Assembly (NCBI GenBank): GCA_030680075.1
Contig: JAUXWR010000404.1
Location: 62,001-126,000 of the forward strand
Direction: 5' to 3'
Source: Legionella sp.
Lineage (GTDB): Bacteria; Pseudomonadota; Gammaproteobacteria; Legionellales; Legionellaceae
Length of the DNA stretch: 64,000 nt
A model generated the notes under the pieces. It was given only the letters and a program-made list of their open reading frames with translations, was not told the DNA's origin and ran no database searches. Position 1 is the stretch's first letter. Every line of letters begins with the position of its first letter. Below, piece by piece: positions 45,953-55,205 of the stretch. The translations under genes and the position numbers were made by a program.

Positions 45953-46262
45953 CGTAGCCCGGATTAGCGCCAGCGTAATCCGGGAAATGCATTAGTCCGG
46001 AGCATCGAAACCCGGATTACGCTATCGCTAATCCGGGCTACAAAGGTACAATAGGTATAATTAACTTCCTGATTTTTAACCCCATAAATCTGTTTGCTCT
46101 TCATCCTTGCACAGACCTGCACATTGCTTAAGCCCCAAGGTCCATTCTCGTGTTGGTATAAAAAAAACCAACGTAGCCGGGATTAGCGCCAGCGTAATCC
46201 GGGAAATGCATTATGATGGAGCGTCGAAACCCGGATTACGCTGGCGCTAATCCGGGCTACAA
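45953..46262. repeat. two REP-like palindromic repeats within a segmental duplication
   Basis: Copies at 45953-46042 and 46171-46262 each read GTAGCCCGGATTAGCG...CGCTAATCCGGGCTAC, with an inner hairpin CCCGGATTA-GCGCCAGCG-TAATCCGGG. They are over 85% alike. Between them, 46053-46153 repeats the 3' end of the metallophosphoesterase gene. A half copy occurs at 55067. The gap 45943-46275 holds no gene besides these. Confidence 0.85.
46053..46153 (-). pseudogene. duplicated 3' fragment of the metallophosphoesterase gene
   Basis: The stretch TATAATTAACTTCC.GATTTTTAACCCCATAAAT and the following TCCTTGCACAGACCTG...CATTGCTTAA match 46317-46420 of the neighbouring gene with scattered changes. It encodes only a remnant of that protein's last ~35 residues and lacks a start, so it is a dead by-product of duplication with the REP element. 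Confidence 0.7.
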
Positions 46263-46275
46263 TGGCTACAATTTG

Positions 46276-47448
46276 CTAGGTCGCGAGTTGAATTTTGTAA
46301 CTATTTAAACAATGGGTATAATTAACTTCCGGATTTTTAACCCCATAAATATGTTCGCTCTCCATCCTTGCACAGACCTGTTCATTGCTTAAAGACTCAA
46401 GGCATTGGGCAAGATCCATTCCCGAACATGACGGAAAAATACTATTCTGAGATGATCCAATGGCCTGATAATGATCCTCATTCCATTGGTTATCAATGGC
46501 TGTGTAATACGTCGTGAAATTCTTCAGGCGAAAATCGTTCGTCAAGGAAAACATTTTCATCCCTGAATTATTATAATGACTGCGACTTATTGAGGGCGTT
46601 GCATAACTAAAAACGTGCTTATTATTATCCAATGTTATTTTTCTTAATTCATCATAGTGGCTATGAGCTGTTAATAAAGAGATCTGCTGATTTTTACCCT
46701 GAGCACTGTTAAGTATCTGAATAAAACGTTGTAAGAAAAGAGGATTCCATACAGGGTTATTTTGATAATCTACACCAGGCTCTTCATGCATGGCGATTAA
46801 TAACTGCCTGGCTTGATGTTGTTTTAATTGCTCTGAAAGCCAGCCTAGTTGACGAGTAGCATCATCTTCTCGCTCTGGATAAGCGTCTCTTGGAAACCAG
46901 TAAGGAACATTGATAAACTGTGTGGTATTTAACACAATTAAAATAACATCTTTAGATGCTTTTGAAACATAGGTTGAATAATAACCCTCGGAGCGCATGT
47001 TGGCATCATCAATGAGAAGCCCATCACAATTGGCGCAGGCACCATTCCAATCAAGAGCATTATCCAGTGGTGATTTTTCATTTTGGGAAAAAGCGAGATA
47101 ATTGCCAGTCAGCGGATCATTATTTCCCGACACATAAAAGAGCGGTTTTTTTGTTATATCAGCCTCAAACAGATCATGAAAAATTTTGGCTTCATAATCT
47201 GATTTTTCTGCCGAATTTTTTGTAAAATGCGAAGGCAAATCGCCGAGCATAATAATAAAATCTGCCTTGGTCGTTAATTGTTTAAACTTCGCTAAGGTAG
47301 ACAACCATAAAATGTCGTTCGTGTCATTGCCATTCCCCGATATATTTCTCGCGCCATAATGCAAATCTGACAAGGTTAAAAAATTAGTGGCGGCAAGAAG
47401 GTGCCCGCAAAAAATAAACAAAATACCAATGAGTAGCTTTCGAAGCAT
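46276..47448 (-). CDS. exported metallophosphoesterase (acid sphingomyelinase-like)
   Basis: 390 residues from ATG 47448, which places a signal peptide (MLRKLLIGILFIFCGHLLA) at the N-terminus; the frame extends to 47496 but that part is not signal-like. Calcineurin-fold metal motifs occur in order: FLTLSDLHYG, IIMLGDLPSH, YVSGNNDPLTG, LIAMHEEPG and LLTAHSHYDE. The arrangement and the long inserts (WFPRDAYPEREDDATRQLGWLSEQL) resemble sphingomyelinase-like phosphodiesterases of the acid sphingomyelinase group. Several Cys near the C-terminus may pair. Substrate unknown; secretion suggests an external phosphodiester. Its 3' end was duplicated with a REP element downstream. Confidence 0.85.
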   Translation of the reverse strand: MLRKLLIGILFIFCGHLLAATNFLTLSDLHYGARNISGNGNDTNDILWLSTLAKFKQLTTKADFIIMLGDLPSHFTKNSAEKSDYEAKIFHDLFEADITKKPLFYVSGNNDPLTGNYLAFSQNEKSPLDNALDWNGACANCDGLLIDDANMRSEGYYSTYVSKASKDVILIVLNTTQFINVPYWFPRDAYPEREDDATRQLGWLSEQLKQHQARQLLIAMHEEPGVDYQNNPVWNPLFLQRFIQILNSAQGKNQQISLLTAHSHYDELRKITLDNNKHVFSYATPSISRSHYNNSGMKMFSLTNDFRLKNFTTYYTAIDNQWNEDHYQAIGSSQNSIFPSCSGMDLAQCLESLSNEQVCARMESEHIYGVKNPEVNYTHCLNSYKIQLAT

Positions 47449-47586
47449 AAGAAGCCCCACTGCAATTACGTCTGAATTGCCACTTATTATACACAAATGA
47501 AAAATTGCGATAAGAGTGATTAGTAATAAATTGTTTGTTGCCGTTATTTCCCTTAAAATTAGCGCTTTTGGTTTATCAGGTTATCT

Positions 47587-49167
47587 ATGTCCGATTTTTA
47601 CGAGGATTTTAAAAAAAGGCGAACTTTTGCCATTATTTCTCACCCAGACGCCGGTAAAACGACCGTTACTGAAAAATTGTTGCTTTTCGGGGGTGCTATT
47701 CAGCTCGCCGGAACGGTTAAAGGGCGAAAAGCTGACCGGCATGCCACCTCTGACTGGATGGAGATGGAAAAAGAACGGGGTATTTCTATTACAACATCCG
47801 TCATGCAGTTTGTTCATAATGGCCATGTAATGAACTTGCTCGATACCCCGGGGCATGAAGATTTTTCTGAGGATACTTACCGGACGTTAACCGCTGTGGA
47901 TTCTGCCTTAATGGTGATTGATGTCGCGAAAGGCGTTGAGGACAGAACCGTTAAGTTAATGGAGGTGTGCCGTTTGCGTGATACACCCATTATGACTTTT
48001 ATTAATAAACTTGACCGTGAGGGACGTGAGCCTATTTCCTTGCTGGATGAAGTCGAGACGGTGTTGGGTATTCAATGCGCACCTGTTACCTGGCCTGTTG
48101 GTATGGGTAAACGGTTCAAGGGTATATACCATCTTTATCAGGATATTATTTATCTTTACCAAACAGGTAAAAATGCCCAAAAACAGGAAGCGTTACAAAT
48201 TGCAGGATTACATAACGCTCAACTGGATGAGTTGCTAGGAGACGCCGCGCAAGAGTTACGCGAGGAGATTGAGTTAGTCAAAGGTGCTTCCCACGAATTT
48301 AATCTTGACGATTATTTGGCTGGTAAAATGACGCCGGTCTATTTTGGCTCCGCTATTAATAATTTTGGTATTAAAGAACTGCTGGATGATTTTGCCCAAT
48401 ATGCGCCCGCTCCTATGGCGCGAGCTGCAGTTGAGAGGTTGGTAAAACCTGAAGAAGAGCCCTTTAGCGGGTTCGTGTTTAAAATTCAGGCGAATATGGA
48501 CCCCAAGCATCGGGACAGAATTGCATTTATGCGGATTTGTTCAGGAAAATTTACCAAAGGAATGAAATTAAGCCACCTTCGCTTGGGCAAAGATATACAA
48601 ATCAGTAACGCGCTAACTTTTATGGCGGGCGAAAGAGCGCATGCCGATCTCGCCGTAGCGGGGGATATCATCGGTTTGCACAATCACGGAACAATTCGAA
48701 TAGGAGACACCTTTACCCAAGGTGAAACGCTCAAATTTACCGGAATTCCCAATTTTGCGCCGGAATTATATCGCCTGGTTCGCTTAAGAGATCCTTTGAA
48801 AAGCAAAGCTTTGCTAAAAGGCTTGATTGAATTATCTGAAGAGGGAGCTACCCAAATATTCAGGCCGCTTAATAGTAATCAGTTAATACTGGGCGCTGTG
48901 GGGGTCTTGCAGTTTGATGTAGTGGCGCATCGTTTACGGCATGAGTATAAAGTGGATTGCGTTTATGAATCGGTTAGTGTGAGTTGTGCGCGTTGGGTGT
49001 ATGCTGAAGATGAGAAGGCAATGGCTGAGTTTAGGGCGAAAGCGTTTGATTACCTCGCACTTGATGGTAGCGATACGCTAATGTACCTGGCTCCCACGCG
49101 GGTTAATTTGACGATGGCGCAAGAGCGCTATCCTAAAATCACCTTCTCGGCAACGCGTGAGCATTAA
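47587..49167 (+). CDS. prfC: peptide chain release factor 3
   Basis: 526 residues, the length of E. coli RF3. GTPase motifs: [15 protein letters not shown] (G1), [26 protein letters not shown] (G2, diagnostic of RF3), [16 protein letters not shown] (G3) and NKLDREGRE (G4). Domain II follows ([20 protein letters not shown]), and the C-terminal domain includes [17 protein letters not shown]. It recycles RF1/RF2 from the ribosome after termination. It is divergent from the metallophosphoesterase gene. Confidence 0.98.
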   Translation: MSDFYEDFKKRRTFAIISHPDAGKTTVTEKLLLFGGAIQLAGTVKGRKADRHATSDWMEMEKERGISITTSVMQFVHNGHVMNLLDTPGHEDFSEDTYRTLTAVDSALMVIDVAKGVEDRTVKLMEVCRLRDTPIMTFINKLDREGREPISLLDEVETVLGIQCAPVTWPVGMGKRFKGIYHLYQDIIYLYQTGKNAQKQEALQIAGLHNAQLDELLGDAAQELREEIELVKGASHEFNLDDYLAGKMTPVYFGSAINNFGIKELLDDFAQYAPAPMARAAVERLVKPEEEPFSGFVFKIQANMDPKHRDRIAFMRICSGKFTKGMKLSHLRLGKDIQISNALTFMAGERAHADLAVAGDIIGLHNHGTIRIGDTFTQGETLKFTGIPNFAPELYRLVRLRDPLKSKALLKGLIELSEEGATQIFRPLNSNQLILGAVGVLQFDVVAHRLRHEYKVDCVYESVSVSCARWVYAEDEKAMAEFRAKAFDYLALDGSDTLMYLAPTRVNLTMAQERYPKITFSATREH

Positions 49168-49231
49168 AAGGTGAATCTAATAGAGGCGAGAAAAATCCGA
49201 TGCGCTACTTACTCTTAAGGAGTAATCAGAG

Positions 49232-49951
49232 ATGAAGTTTACCTATTCTATTGAAGGGATGCATTGTTCGTCTTGTATTGAAAAAATTAAAGCGGCCTTG
49301 TCATCGCACGTTAAATTAATTGATATAAGCTTAAACCCGCCTCTACTGCAAATTGAGGCGGACAAAACGCCTCTGCTCAATGAGCTCAACACCCATATTG
49401 CAACGGCCGGGAAGTATCGATTACAGCTTGTTTTGGATGCGACAGGTGCATCCCCAGAAGAAGAAAAAGCAACCGGATTTCGCGCCTATTTTCCTATATT
49501 TCTGATTGCCGCATATATTATTGGTGTTGCTTCTCTCAATAATTTTCACGCAGAAGGAGCCGATTGGCATCGGTGGATGAATCAATTCATGGCAGGATTT
49601 TTCCTGGTATTCTCAGCCTTTAAATTTTTGGACATTCGCGGATTTGCCGATGGATATGCCACTTATGATTTGTTAGCCAAACGTTGGTATTACTATGGGT
49701 TTATTTACCCGTTCCTGGAATTAAGTTTAGGTATTCTTTATTTACAAGAATGGTTACCTTTTGCCACCCAGCTCTTAACGATCGTTATCATGGGGTTTTC
49801 AAGCCTCGGGGTGATAAATAGCATGCTAAAAAAACAGAAGCTCAAGTGCGCATGTCTTGGCACAATACTTAACGTTCCTTTATCGAGTATTACGTTAATT
49901 GAGGATTTAACAATGGTAGGATTAGCCGCTCTTGCTCTTGTTATTACATAA
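49232..49951 (+). CDS. HMA metal-binding domain fused to a MauE/DoxX-like membrane domain
   Basis: 239 residues. The first ~70 are a ferredoxin-like heavy-metal-associated domain with GMHCSSC (Cys12, Cys15). The remainder has four membrane helices in the MauE/DoxX-type layout (AYFPIFLIAAYIIGVASL, FMAGFFLVFSAFKFLDIRGFADGYATYDLLAKRW, FIYPFLELSLGILYL), plus KLKCACLGTIL near the C-terminus, a second Cys pair. It probably handles copper or thiols at the inner membrane. The Shine-Dalgarno AAGGAG sits in a small hairpin (TTACTC-TTAAG-GAGTAA) that could modulate translation. Confidence 0.85.
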   Translation: MKFTYSIEGMHCSSCIEKIKAALSSHVKLIDISLNPPLLQIEADKTPLLNELNTHIATAGKYRLQLVLDATGASPEEEKATGFRAYFPIFLIAAYIIGVASLNNFHAEGADWHRWMNQFMAGFFLVFSAFKFLDIRGFADGYATYDLLAKRWYYYGFIYPFLELSLGILYLQEWLPFATQLLTIVIMGFSSLGVINSMLKKQKLKCACLGTILNVPLSSITLIEDLTMVGLAALALVIT

Positions 49952-49987
49952 ATAGGGAAAGTCCTTTTCCCTAATAATACTATTGTC

Positions 49988-50368
49988 TTATGTTCTGCAT
50001 AAAGCTTTGAGTGAATGCGCGCCTGTATTTGTCATTTCAACTTTTGCGGCTGATTTTGCGCTTAAAGTGAAGGTATCATTATTTTTAACAACCAGATCAA
50101 GTTCGTCACCCGCATTAATATCTTTACCATTAATGGATCCTGAACGATTAAGAGCTTTGACATGAATAATATTGCTCTCATCCTGGCTTTTCACCGTACA
50201 AGTAGCATTAACAGTAAAAATGGTATAGTTGGTGAAAACTTCAGGTACATTAGCGTTGAGCTCATATTCTATGCTAACCCGAGGGGCGAGCTCGTGTGTC
50301 ATTGCGATTGTAGTTGTGCTAAATAATGCGCCTGCACACAATAAACCATAACTAATTTTTCTTAACAT
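49988..50368 (-). CDS. small exported beta-rich protein, family unknown
   Basis: 126 residues with a signal peptide (ISYGLLCAGALFSTTTIAM) and a mature part of alternating beta strands (RVSIEYELNANVPEVFTNYTIFTVNATCTVKS, ELDLVVKNNDTFTLSA). Two Cys, one central and one at the C-terminal CRT, probably form a disulphide. Legionella genomes carry many such short exported proteins. Nothing around it suggests a role; it is convergent with the HMA gene. Confidence 0.7.
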   Translation of the reverse strand: MLRKISYGLLCAGALFSTTTIAMTHELAPRVSIEYELNANVPEVFTNYTIFTVNATCTVKSQDESNIIHVKALNRSGSINGKDINAGDELDLVVKNNDTFTLSAKSAAKVEMTNTGAHSLKALCRT

Positions 50369-50478
50369 AGCAGATCCTTAGTGTTATAACAAAAGCGCTA
50401 AGATACCTTTATTTTTCTACTATGGCAAATTAGAAGACAAGAACGAAGGCTTAAGTCTTACAATAATATTGGTTTCGA

Positions 50479-51330
50479 CTAGCCAGGGGATTGAGTATAA
50501 ATACTCATAATCTCATCTTCTATTTCTTTTCCAAAGTCTCCTTTTTTACATGTGGCAATCTTGTTTTGCATTAAAATGAATTCATCTGGCTGAAGCCTGC
50601 CTTTTTCTCTTATTACAGGAAGAGGAGATTTGACAGCAAGGGGAAACCCATCATTTCCTATCTCAGTTTCTCTTTTCCTGAATGCAGCAATTTTTTCTTC
50701 TCTCCATGCCTTTATTTTTGCATTTCTTTTTGCAAAAAGTTTATTGCAATTTTCATCTGGATTGTGCCAGGATTTCAATCTAGGCTTGTCATGGGATGCA
50801 TGAGATGGCGGTTTTTCAATAGCAACTTCTTTGGGAGCCAAGGTTTGACGTACATTCTCAATAGGAAATACTCCTGAATCACAAAGGCTCCATTGTTTCC
50901 CATCTGGATCGGGTTCTTTTATGATGCCGCTGTAATAACATACCTCACTGTACTCAGGTTGAATTAACATGGACTGAAATTGTTGAGCCATAGATTGATT
51001 TTTTTCGGCATGTCCACAGCAATAGAGATGTATTGTGCTAATTTTAGGGATTATTGGAGAAAAATTTTCTTCAAAACGTTCTACTAACGTGGGAATATCA
51101 ATATTGCTGCCTTTTTTATTTACTTGATTGAATAATGAAAATTGGCCTTCAATAAAATTGCCATGCGCGCAAATATAAATTTCATTTTTTTCTTCCAATA
51201 GGGTCATATCAAAATTGTCTTGATATTTAACAATCGTAATATTATCGCGCGAATTCTCTTGCCATTTCTGTAGGCGGGGTAATAAATCACCAATTTCATG
51301 AGCGGCAAATGGGAGGTAGAGAATAATCAT
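50479..51330 (-). CDS. effector-like orphan with possible clan CD (caspase-like) protease core
   Basis: 283 residues, no signal peptide or membrane segment. NEIYICAHGNFI (His56-Gly57) and, about 45 residues on, ISTIHLYCCGHAEK (Cys104/Cys105) have the order and strand context of clan CD cysteine peptidases, where His-Gly ends one core strand and Cys ends the next; the spacing resembles the C80/MARTX autoprotease type. A helix (LVERFEENF) lies between, as expected. The C-terminal half is charged and helical (FAKRNAKIKAWREEKIAAFRKRE). No specificity residues can be identified. Proteolytic activity is a hypothesis. It is a single gene between pnt and an exported-protein gene. Confidence 0.6.
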   Translation of the reverse strand: MIILYLPFAAHEIGDLLPRLQKWQENSRDNITIVKYQDNFDMTLLEEKNEIYICAHGNFIEGQFSLFNQVNKKGSNIDIPTLVERFEENFSPIIPKISTIHLYCCGHAEKNQSMAQQFQSMLIQPEYSEVCYYSGIIKEPDPDGKQWSLCDSGVFPIENVRQTLAPKEVAIEKPPSHASHDKPRLKSWHNPDENCNKLFAKRNAKIKAWREEKIAAFRKRETEIGNDGFPLAVKSPLPVIREKGRLQPDEFILMQNKIATCKKGDFGKEIEDEIMSIYTQSPG

Positions 51331-51373
51331 TTTAGGTTCTATTGAAATTAATGAGTATTAATTAATCTAGCGT

Positions 51374-51400
51374 AAAAAAAACATAAAGTCATGTTTTTTA
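51374..51400 (-). terminator. A/T-rich terminator after the pnt operon
   Basis: On the minus strand AAAAAACAT-GACTTT-ATGTTTTTT forms a 9-bp stem followed by two more T, starting 8 bases after the pntB stop. It is likely a weak intrinsic terminator for pntAA-AB-B. Confidence 0.55.
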
Positions 51401-51407
51401 TCGTTTT

Positions 51408-52811
51408 TTATATTTCTGCCAACGCTTTTGCAATGGATTCGGTCATTATTTTAGCATCGCCAAAAAGCATATAGGTGTTGTCTCTGTAAAAGAGGTCATT
51501 TTCAACGCCGGCATAGCCTGAGGCGAGGCTTCGTTTTACAAAGAGAACGGTTTTTGCATTCTCGACTTCAAGCACAGGCATCCCATAAATGGGTGAGGCG
51601 GGGTCGGTTTTGGCAGCGGGATTGGTAATATCATTAGCACCTATTACGAAAGCAACATCACAAGCGGTAAAATCTTGATTGATTTCACTTTGTTCAAACA
51701 CACGGTCATAAGGAATATTGGCTTCTGCGAGCAGCACATTCATATGTCCTGGCATACGCCCGGCGACCGGGTGAATGGCAAAACGTACGCGTGTATTATT
51801 TTTTTCAAGCGCATTAACCAACTCTTTTACCGCGTGTTGCGCATGCGCAACCGCCATACCGTAACCCGGAACAATAATGACATCTTTGGCATTGCTTAAT
51901 AAGAAGGCCGCATCCTCGCCATTAGCTTGATGTACTTGTTGATTATCACGTTGAATAAGGTTTTCGGCGGCTGCATTGCTATTTTGGAACCCACCAAAAA
52001 TAACATTAATAATTGAGCGATTCATGCCCACGCACATTATGTAACTTAATATGGCTCCACTGGCGCCGACTAAAGCGCCTGTAATGACCAGTAAATGATT
52101 GCTAAGCGTAAAGCCAATGCCAGCCGCGGCCCACCCTGAGTATGAATTGAGCATGGAAATAACCACGGGCATATCAGCGCCACCAATAGGAACTATCAAT
52201 AAAATTCCAATTAAAAACGAGAGAGCTGCAAGCGCTCCGAATATGGCCAGCGACTGCTCTGTGATAAATGCACCGAGTAAAGTGACTATCGCGACTGCAA
52301 GTAATAGATTGACCAGGCTCTGACTTTTGAAACGAAGCGGTTGCCCAGACATTATCCCCTGGAGTTTCAGAAAGGCAATAATGGAGCCAGAAAAGGTAAT
52401 TGCCCCGATAATTAACCCAAGGCTCATCTCAACCAAGCTGGCGGGCTCAATGGCGCCTGGCTCACCAATATGAAATGCCATGGGTGCTAAAAATGCACAA
52501 AATGCGACAAGAACTGCGGCAAGCCCCACTAACGAATGAAAAGCCGCTACCAATTGTGGAATAGCGGTCATGTTAATTTTAAGGGCAATAAGCGTCCCGA
52601 CAAGACCGCCTGTAATAATTAGCGTAATAAGTAGCCAGTGGTGATTAACGGAAGGCATCAAGAGTGTCGAGGCAATGGCGATGAACATGCCAAAAATGCC
52701 AAGCCAATTGCCTCTTCTTGAGGTGGCAGGGCTTGCGAGGCCTTTTAGCGCCAAAATAAAACACACAGCCGCTATCAGGTAGAAAAATGAAACCATTGTC
52801 GTCATGACCAT
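51408..52811 (-). CDS. pntB: NAD(P) transhydrogenase subunit beta
   Basis: 467 residues with GAGGA before the ATG. Eight or nine membrane helices form domain II, and the C-terminal ~180 residues form the NADP(H)-binding domain III with IIVPGYGMAVAHAQHAVKEL, HPVAGRMPGHMNVLLAEA, and VIGANDITNPAAKTDPASPIYGMPVLEV. The enzyme uses the proton gradient to reduce NADP with NADH. It is the last gene of a three-gene operon; 15 bases separate it from pntAB. Confidence 0.97.
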   Translation of the reverse strand: MVMTTMVSFFYLIAAVCFILALKGLASPATSRRGNWLGIFGMFIAIASTLLMPSVNHHWLLITLIITGGLVGTLIALKINMTAIPQLVAAFHSLVGLAAVLVAFCAFLAPMAFHIGEPGAIEPASLVEMSLGLIIGAITFSGSIIAFLKLQGIMSGQPLRFKSQSLVNLLLAVAIVTLLGAFITEQSLAIFGALAALSFLIGILLIVPIGGADMPVVISMLNSYSGWAAAGIGFTLSNHLLVITGALVGASGAILSYIMCVGMNRSIINVIFGGFQNSNAAAENLIQRDNQQVHQANGEDAAFLLSNAKDVIIVPGYGMAVAHAQHAVKELVNALEKNNTRVRFAIHPVAGRMPGHMNVLLAEANIPYDRVFEQSEINQDFTACDVAFVIGANDITNPAAKTDPASPIYGMPVLEVENAKTVLFVKRSLASGYAGVENDLFYRDNTYMLFGDAKIMTESIAKALAEI

Positions 52812-52826
52812 GCTATCCTCGTTGGG

Positions 52827-53120
52827 TTATTTTTTATACATGCGCAACATGCGTTGAGTGACCACAAAGCCACCAAAAATATTAATGGACGTGATAAAAA
52901 TCCCTAAACCGCCGAGAATAGTCAAATTTCCTGTAAATTGACTGCCCGCGGCAATTATTGCCCCAAGAATGATGATACTTGAAATGGCGTTGGTGACAGA
53001 CATTAAGGGAGTGTGCAGGGCGGGTGTTACTTTCCAGACAACATAGTAGCCAACAAAACAGGCAAGCACAAAGATAGTAAGAATAGCAATGTAGGCATTG
53101 CTTAGTGAGCCCATGTTCAT
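52827..53120 (-). CDS. pntAB: NAD(P) transhydrogenase subunit alpha part 2
   Basis: 97 residues, three or four membrane helices. YIAILTIFVLACFVGYYVVWKVTPALHTPLMSVTNAISSIIILGAI is the classic membrane part of transhydrogenase alpha. The alpha subunit is split in two here (as in Rhodospirillum), unlike the single PntA of E. coli. Overlaps the stop of pntAA by four bases. Confidence 0.96.
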   Translation of the reverse strand: MNMGSLSNAYIAILTIFVLACFVGYYVVWKVTPALHTPLMSVTNAISSIIILGAIIAAGSQFTGNLTILGGLGIFITSINIFGGFVVTQRMLRMYKK

Positions 53121-54244
53121 GCTGGTGCATCCTTGTTCTTTTGAAAGGGAAGGTAGTGGCCATTATGGCAGAGCATGGCTTGTTTTATTATCTCGTCTTC
53201 AGGGTTAAAAACGAGCGAAGCAGGAGGTAAAACAAGCAAGCGCATCAAATTTACAAGATTTCCACTGTACAATTCACTGGCGGTGGCGGGAACAAATCCT
53301 GCGATATTGCTAAATCCTACAATAGTTACACCCTCGTGTTTGATAATTTTATCACGTGCGCTTAATTCGCAGTTTCCACCGCGAGAAGTTGCTAAATCAA
53401 CAATAACAGATCCGGCTTTCATTTCATCAACGGTTTTTTGGGTAATTAATACAGGGGCTTTTCTTCCAGGGATGAGGGCGGTACAGATTATAATATCCGC
53501 GAGTTTTGCGTATTGGTGAACAAGCTCGGCCTGAAGGGCTTTGTATTCTTCACTGAGCTCGCTCGCATAACCGCCGCTTGTTTCATTATCCTCAGCGCTT
53601 ACTTCGATAAATTCAGCGCCCAGGCTTTCTACTTGCTCTTTCGCCGCACGCCTCACATCAAAGGCATAAACGACAGCACCCAGACGTTTTGCTGTCGCAA
53701 TTGCTTGTAGGCCCGCGACACCCGCACCCAAAATAAGAATCTTGGCGGGCTGAATCATGCCGGCTGCGGTCATCATCATGGGGATGACGCGATTAAAATG
53801 GCTTACTCCTTCAAGAACGGCGCGATAGCCCGCAAGATTGGCTTGGGATGAGAGGCTGTCCATGCTTTGCGCCCGGCTAATACGGGGAATAAGGTTCATT
53901 GAAAAAAGACTTATCTTGTGATCGCAAGCCCATTTCACCAAAGCACCTTCCGGTTCATTTTCAATAGGGCCAATTACTAATGCATTAGCGGACAACTCAG
54001 CCAAATCGGAAGGTTCAGGCTCATGAACACAAACCAGGACATTAGCATCTTGTAAAAATTTTTTGCGACTGTTAAAAATTTTTGCCCCACTAAGCTGATA
54101 GTCCCCATCAGAAAAGCCCGCGGCCGCGCCTGCATTTTTTTCACAATATACCTCAAAGCCGAGCGTTAAATAATGTTTGATAGCATTGGGCGTAATGGCT
54201 ACACGCGAATCATTGGGGCTTTCGTTTAAAGCGGCAATAATCAT
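53117..54244 (-). CDS. pntAA: NAD(P) transhydrogenase subunit alpha part 1
   Basis: 375 residues: the soluble NAD(H)-binding domain I. It starts MIIAALNESPNDSRVAITP, and contains ISRAQSMDSLSSQANLAGYRAV, the Rossmann ILGAGVAGLQAIATAKRLGA, and PVLITQKTVDEMKAGSVIVDLA, all characteristic of transhydrogenase/alanine dehydrogenase. It binds NADH on the cytoplasmic side. It is the first gene of the operon pntAA-pntAB-pntB on the minus strand. Confidence 0.97.
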   Translation of the reverse strand: MIIAALNESPNDSRVAITPNAIKHYLTLGFEVYCEKNAGAAAGFSDGDYQLSGAKIFNSRKKFLQDANVLVCVHEPEPSDLAELSANALVIGPIENEPEGALVKWACDHKISLFSMNLIPRISRAQSMDSLSSQANLAGYRAVLEGVSHFNRVIPMMMTAAGMIQPAKILILGAGVAGLQAIATAKRLGAVVYAFDVRRAAKEQVESLGAEFIEVSAEDNETSGGYASELSEEYKALQAELVHQYAKLADIIICTALIPGRKAPVLITQKTVDEMKAGSVIVDLATSRGGNCELSARDKIIKHEGVTIVGFSNIAGFVPATASELYSGNLVNLMRLLVLPPASLVFNPEDEIIKQAMLCHNGHYLPFQKNKDAPA

Positions 54245-54473
54245 GAGTAATATTCCTCTTCCCTAAGTCATTCTATCGTAGAGTAATCTGTTTGATATTA
54301 CTACTATTTACGGTTTTAACGTGAGAGGAGAGTGTAGTCAGCTCACGCGCTTATAATAACTTCCGATGGAGAGTTGGTTCTGGTTAAATTAATTGATAAA
54401 TAACGCTTTTAGCTTGAGTATCTTATACTGTGAATAGGATAGTTAAGTAAGATCTATAAAAATCGAGATTGCC

Positions 54474-55079
54474 ATGAGCACTCCTTTTAATAAGATGTTA
54501 AAGCTTTATCTCGCGGGATTTCGCCAAACCACTGAGGCGACATGTGGCCCTGCGTCTGTAATTCTTGCGACGCAGAGTTTAGGTCTTGATATAAAACAAG
54601 AGTGTGAGTGGAGAAATAGTGAATTTAAACCCTGGATGCCTGTTGATCAATTCATGGAGCGCGGTATGGCATTGCATGAGCTTGAATTTATTTCCGAACT
54701 CATTTTTGTGAAACAAATTGATGTAAAGGCAACGCGCGCCTATCCTGAAAATTTCCCTGTTTTTTTAAAGGATATAAAAACATCATTTAATAAAGAAAAC
54801 TCGGTTGTTATCGTCAATTACAGACAAACTGATTTTATCAAACATCAGGGAGTGGATGAAAATCCTCATTATTCTCCCCTCGTTGCCTGGGATAAAGACG
54901 CTCAGAAAATTTGCGTGGCGGATGTTGACCCATTGGTGAAAGAGCCCTATTGGGTAAGTATTGATGATATGTTTCAATCCATGAGCCATTCCAATTTTTT
55001 ATACCATCTGCCACGCGGCTGGTTGGTTCTTTATCGTCGCAAATCAAATTTAGTTTGCCCTGGCCATAGCCCGGATTAG
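54474..55079 (+). CDS. phytochelatin synthase-like cysteine peptidase
   Basis: 201 residues. TTEATCGPASVILATQSLG (Cys24), NPHYSPLVAWDKDAQKICVADVDPLVKEPYWVSIDDMFQSM (His132, Asp150) and NYRQTDFIKHQGV follow the phytochelatin synthase family (C83). The Cys-His and His-Asp spacings are 108 and 18, against 106 and 18 in Arabidopsis PCS1 (Cys56, His162, Asp180). It lacks the plant C-terminal half, like other bacterial forms that mainly hydrolyse glutathione and related peptides. No signal peptide. Its stop codon lies within a REP-like repeat (CCGGATTAG), so the last residues PGHSPD are repeat-derived. Confidence 0.8.
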   Translation: MSTPFNKMLKLYLAGFRQTTEATCGPASVILATQSLGLDIKQECEWRNSEFKPWMPVDQFMERGMALHELEFISELIFVKQIDVKATRAYPENFPVFLKDIKTSFNKENSVVIVNYRQTDFIKHQGVDENPHYSPLVAWDKDAQKICVADVDPLVKEPYWVSIDDMFQSMSHSNFLYHLPRGWLVLYRRKSNLVCPGHSPD

Positions 55080-55096
55080 CGTCAGCGTAATCCGGG
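55067..55096. repeat. half REP-like repeat overlapping a stop codon
   Basis: TAGCCCGGATTAGCG and TAATCCGGGG form one hairpin of the REP family found twice at 45953-46262. It begins inside the preceding coding region and provides its TAG stop at 55077. The rest of the element is missing. Confidence 0.8.
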
Positions 55097-55205
55097 GAAA
55101 TGCATGTGCGAAAGGCATTTTAGGACAATCCAACGAATAAATAAAATTGAGTGTAAGTGATCATTAGTATAAAGTAGCGCTCAAATGTAAGTCCAACAGA
55201 CCATT

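Noticed and set aside
45953..46262. CRISPR array
   Set aside because: Only two palindromic units of ~90 bp with a gene-derived spacer; no regular short repeats and no cas genes.
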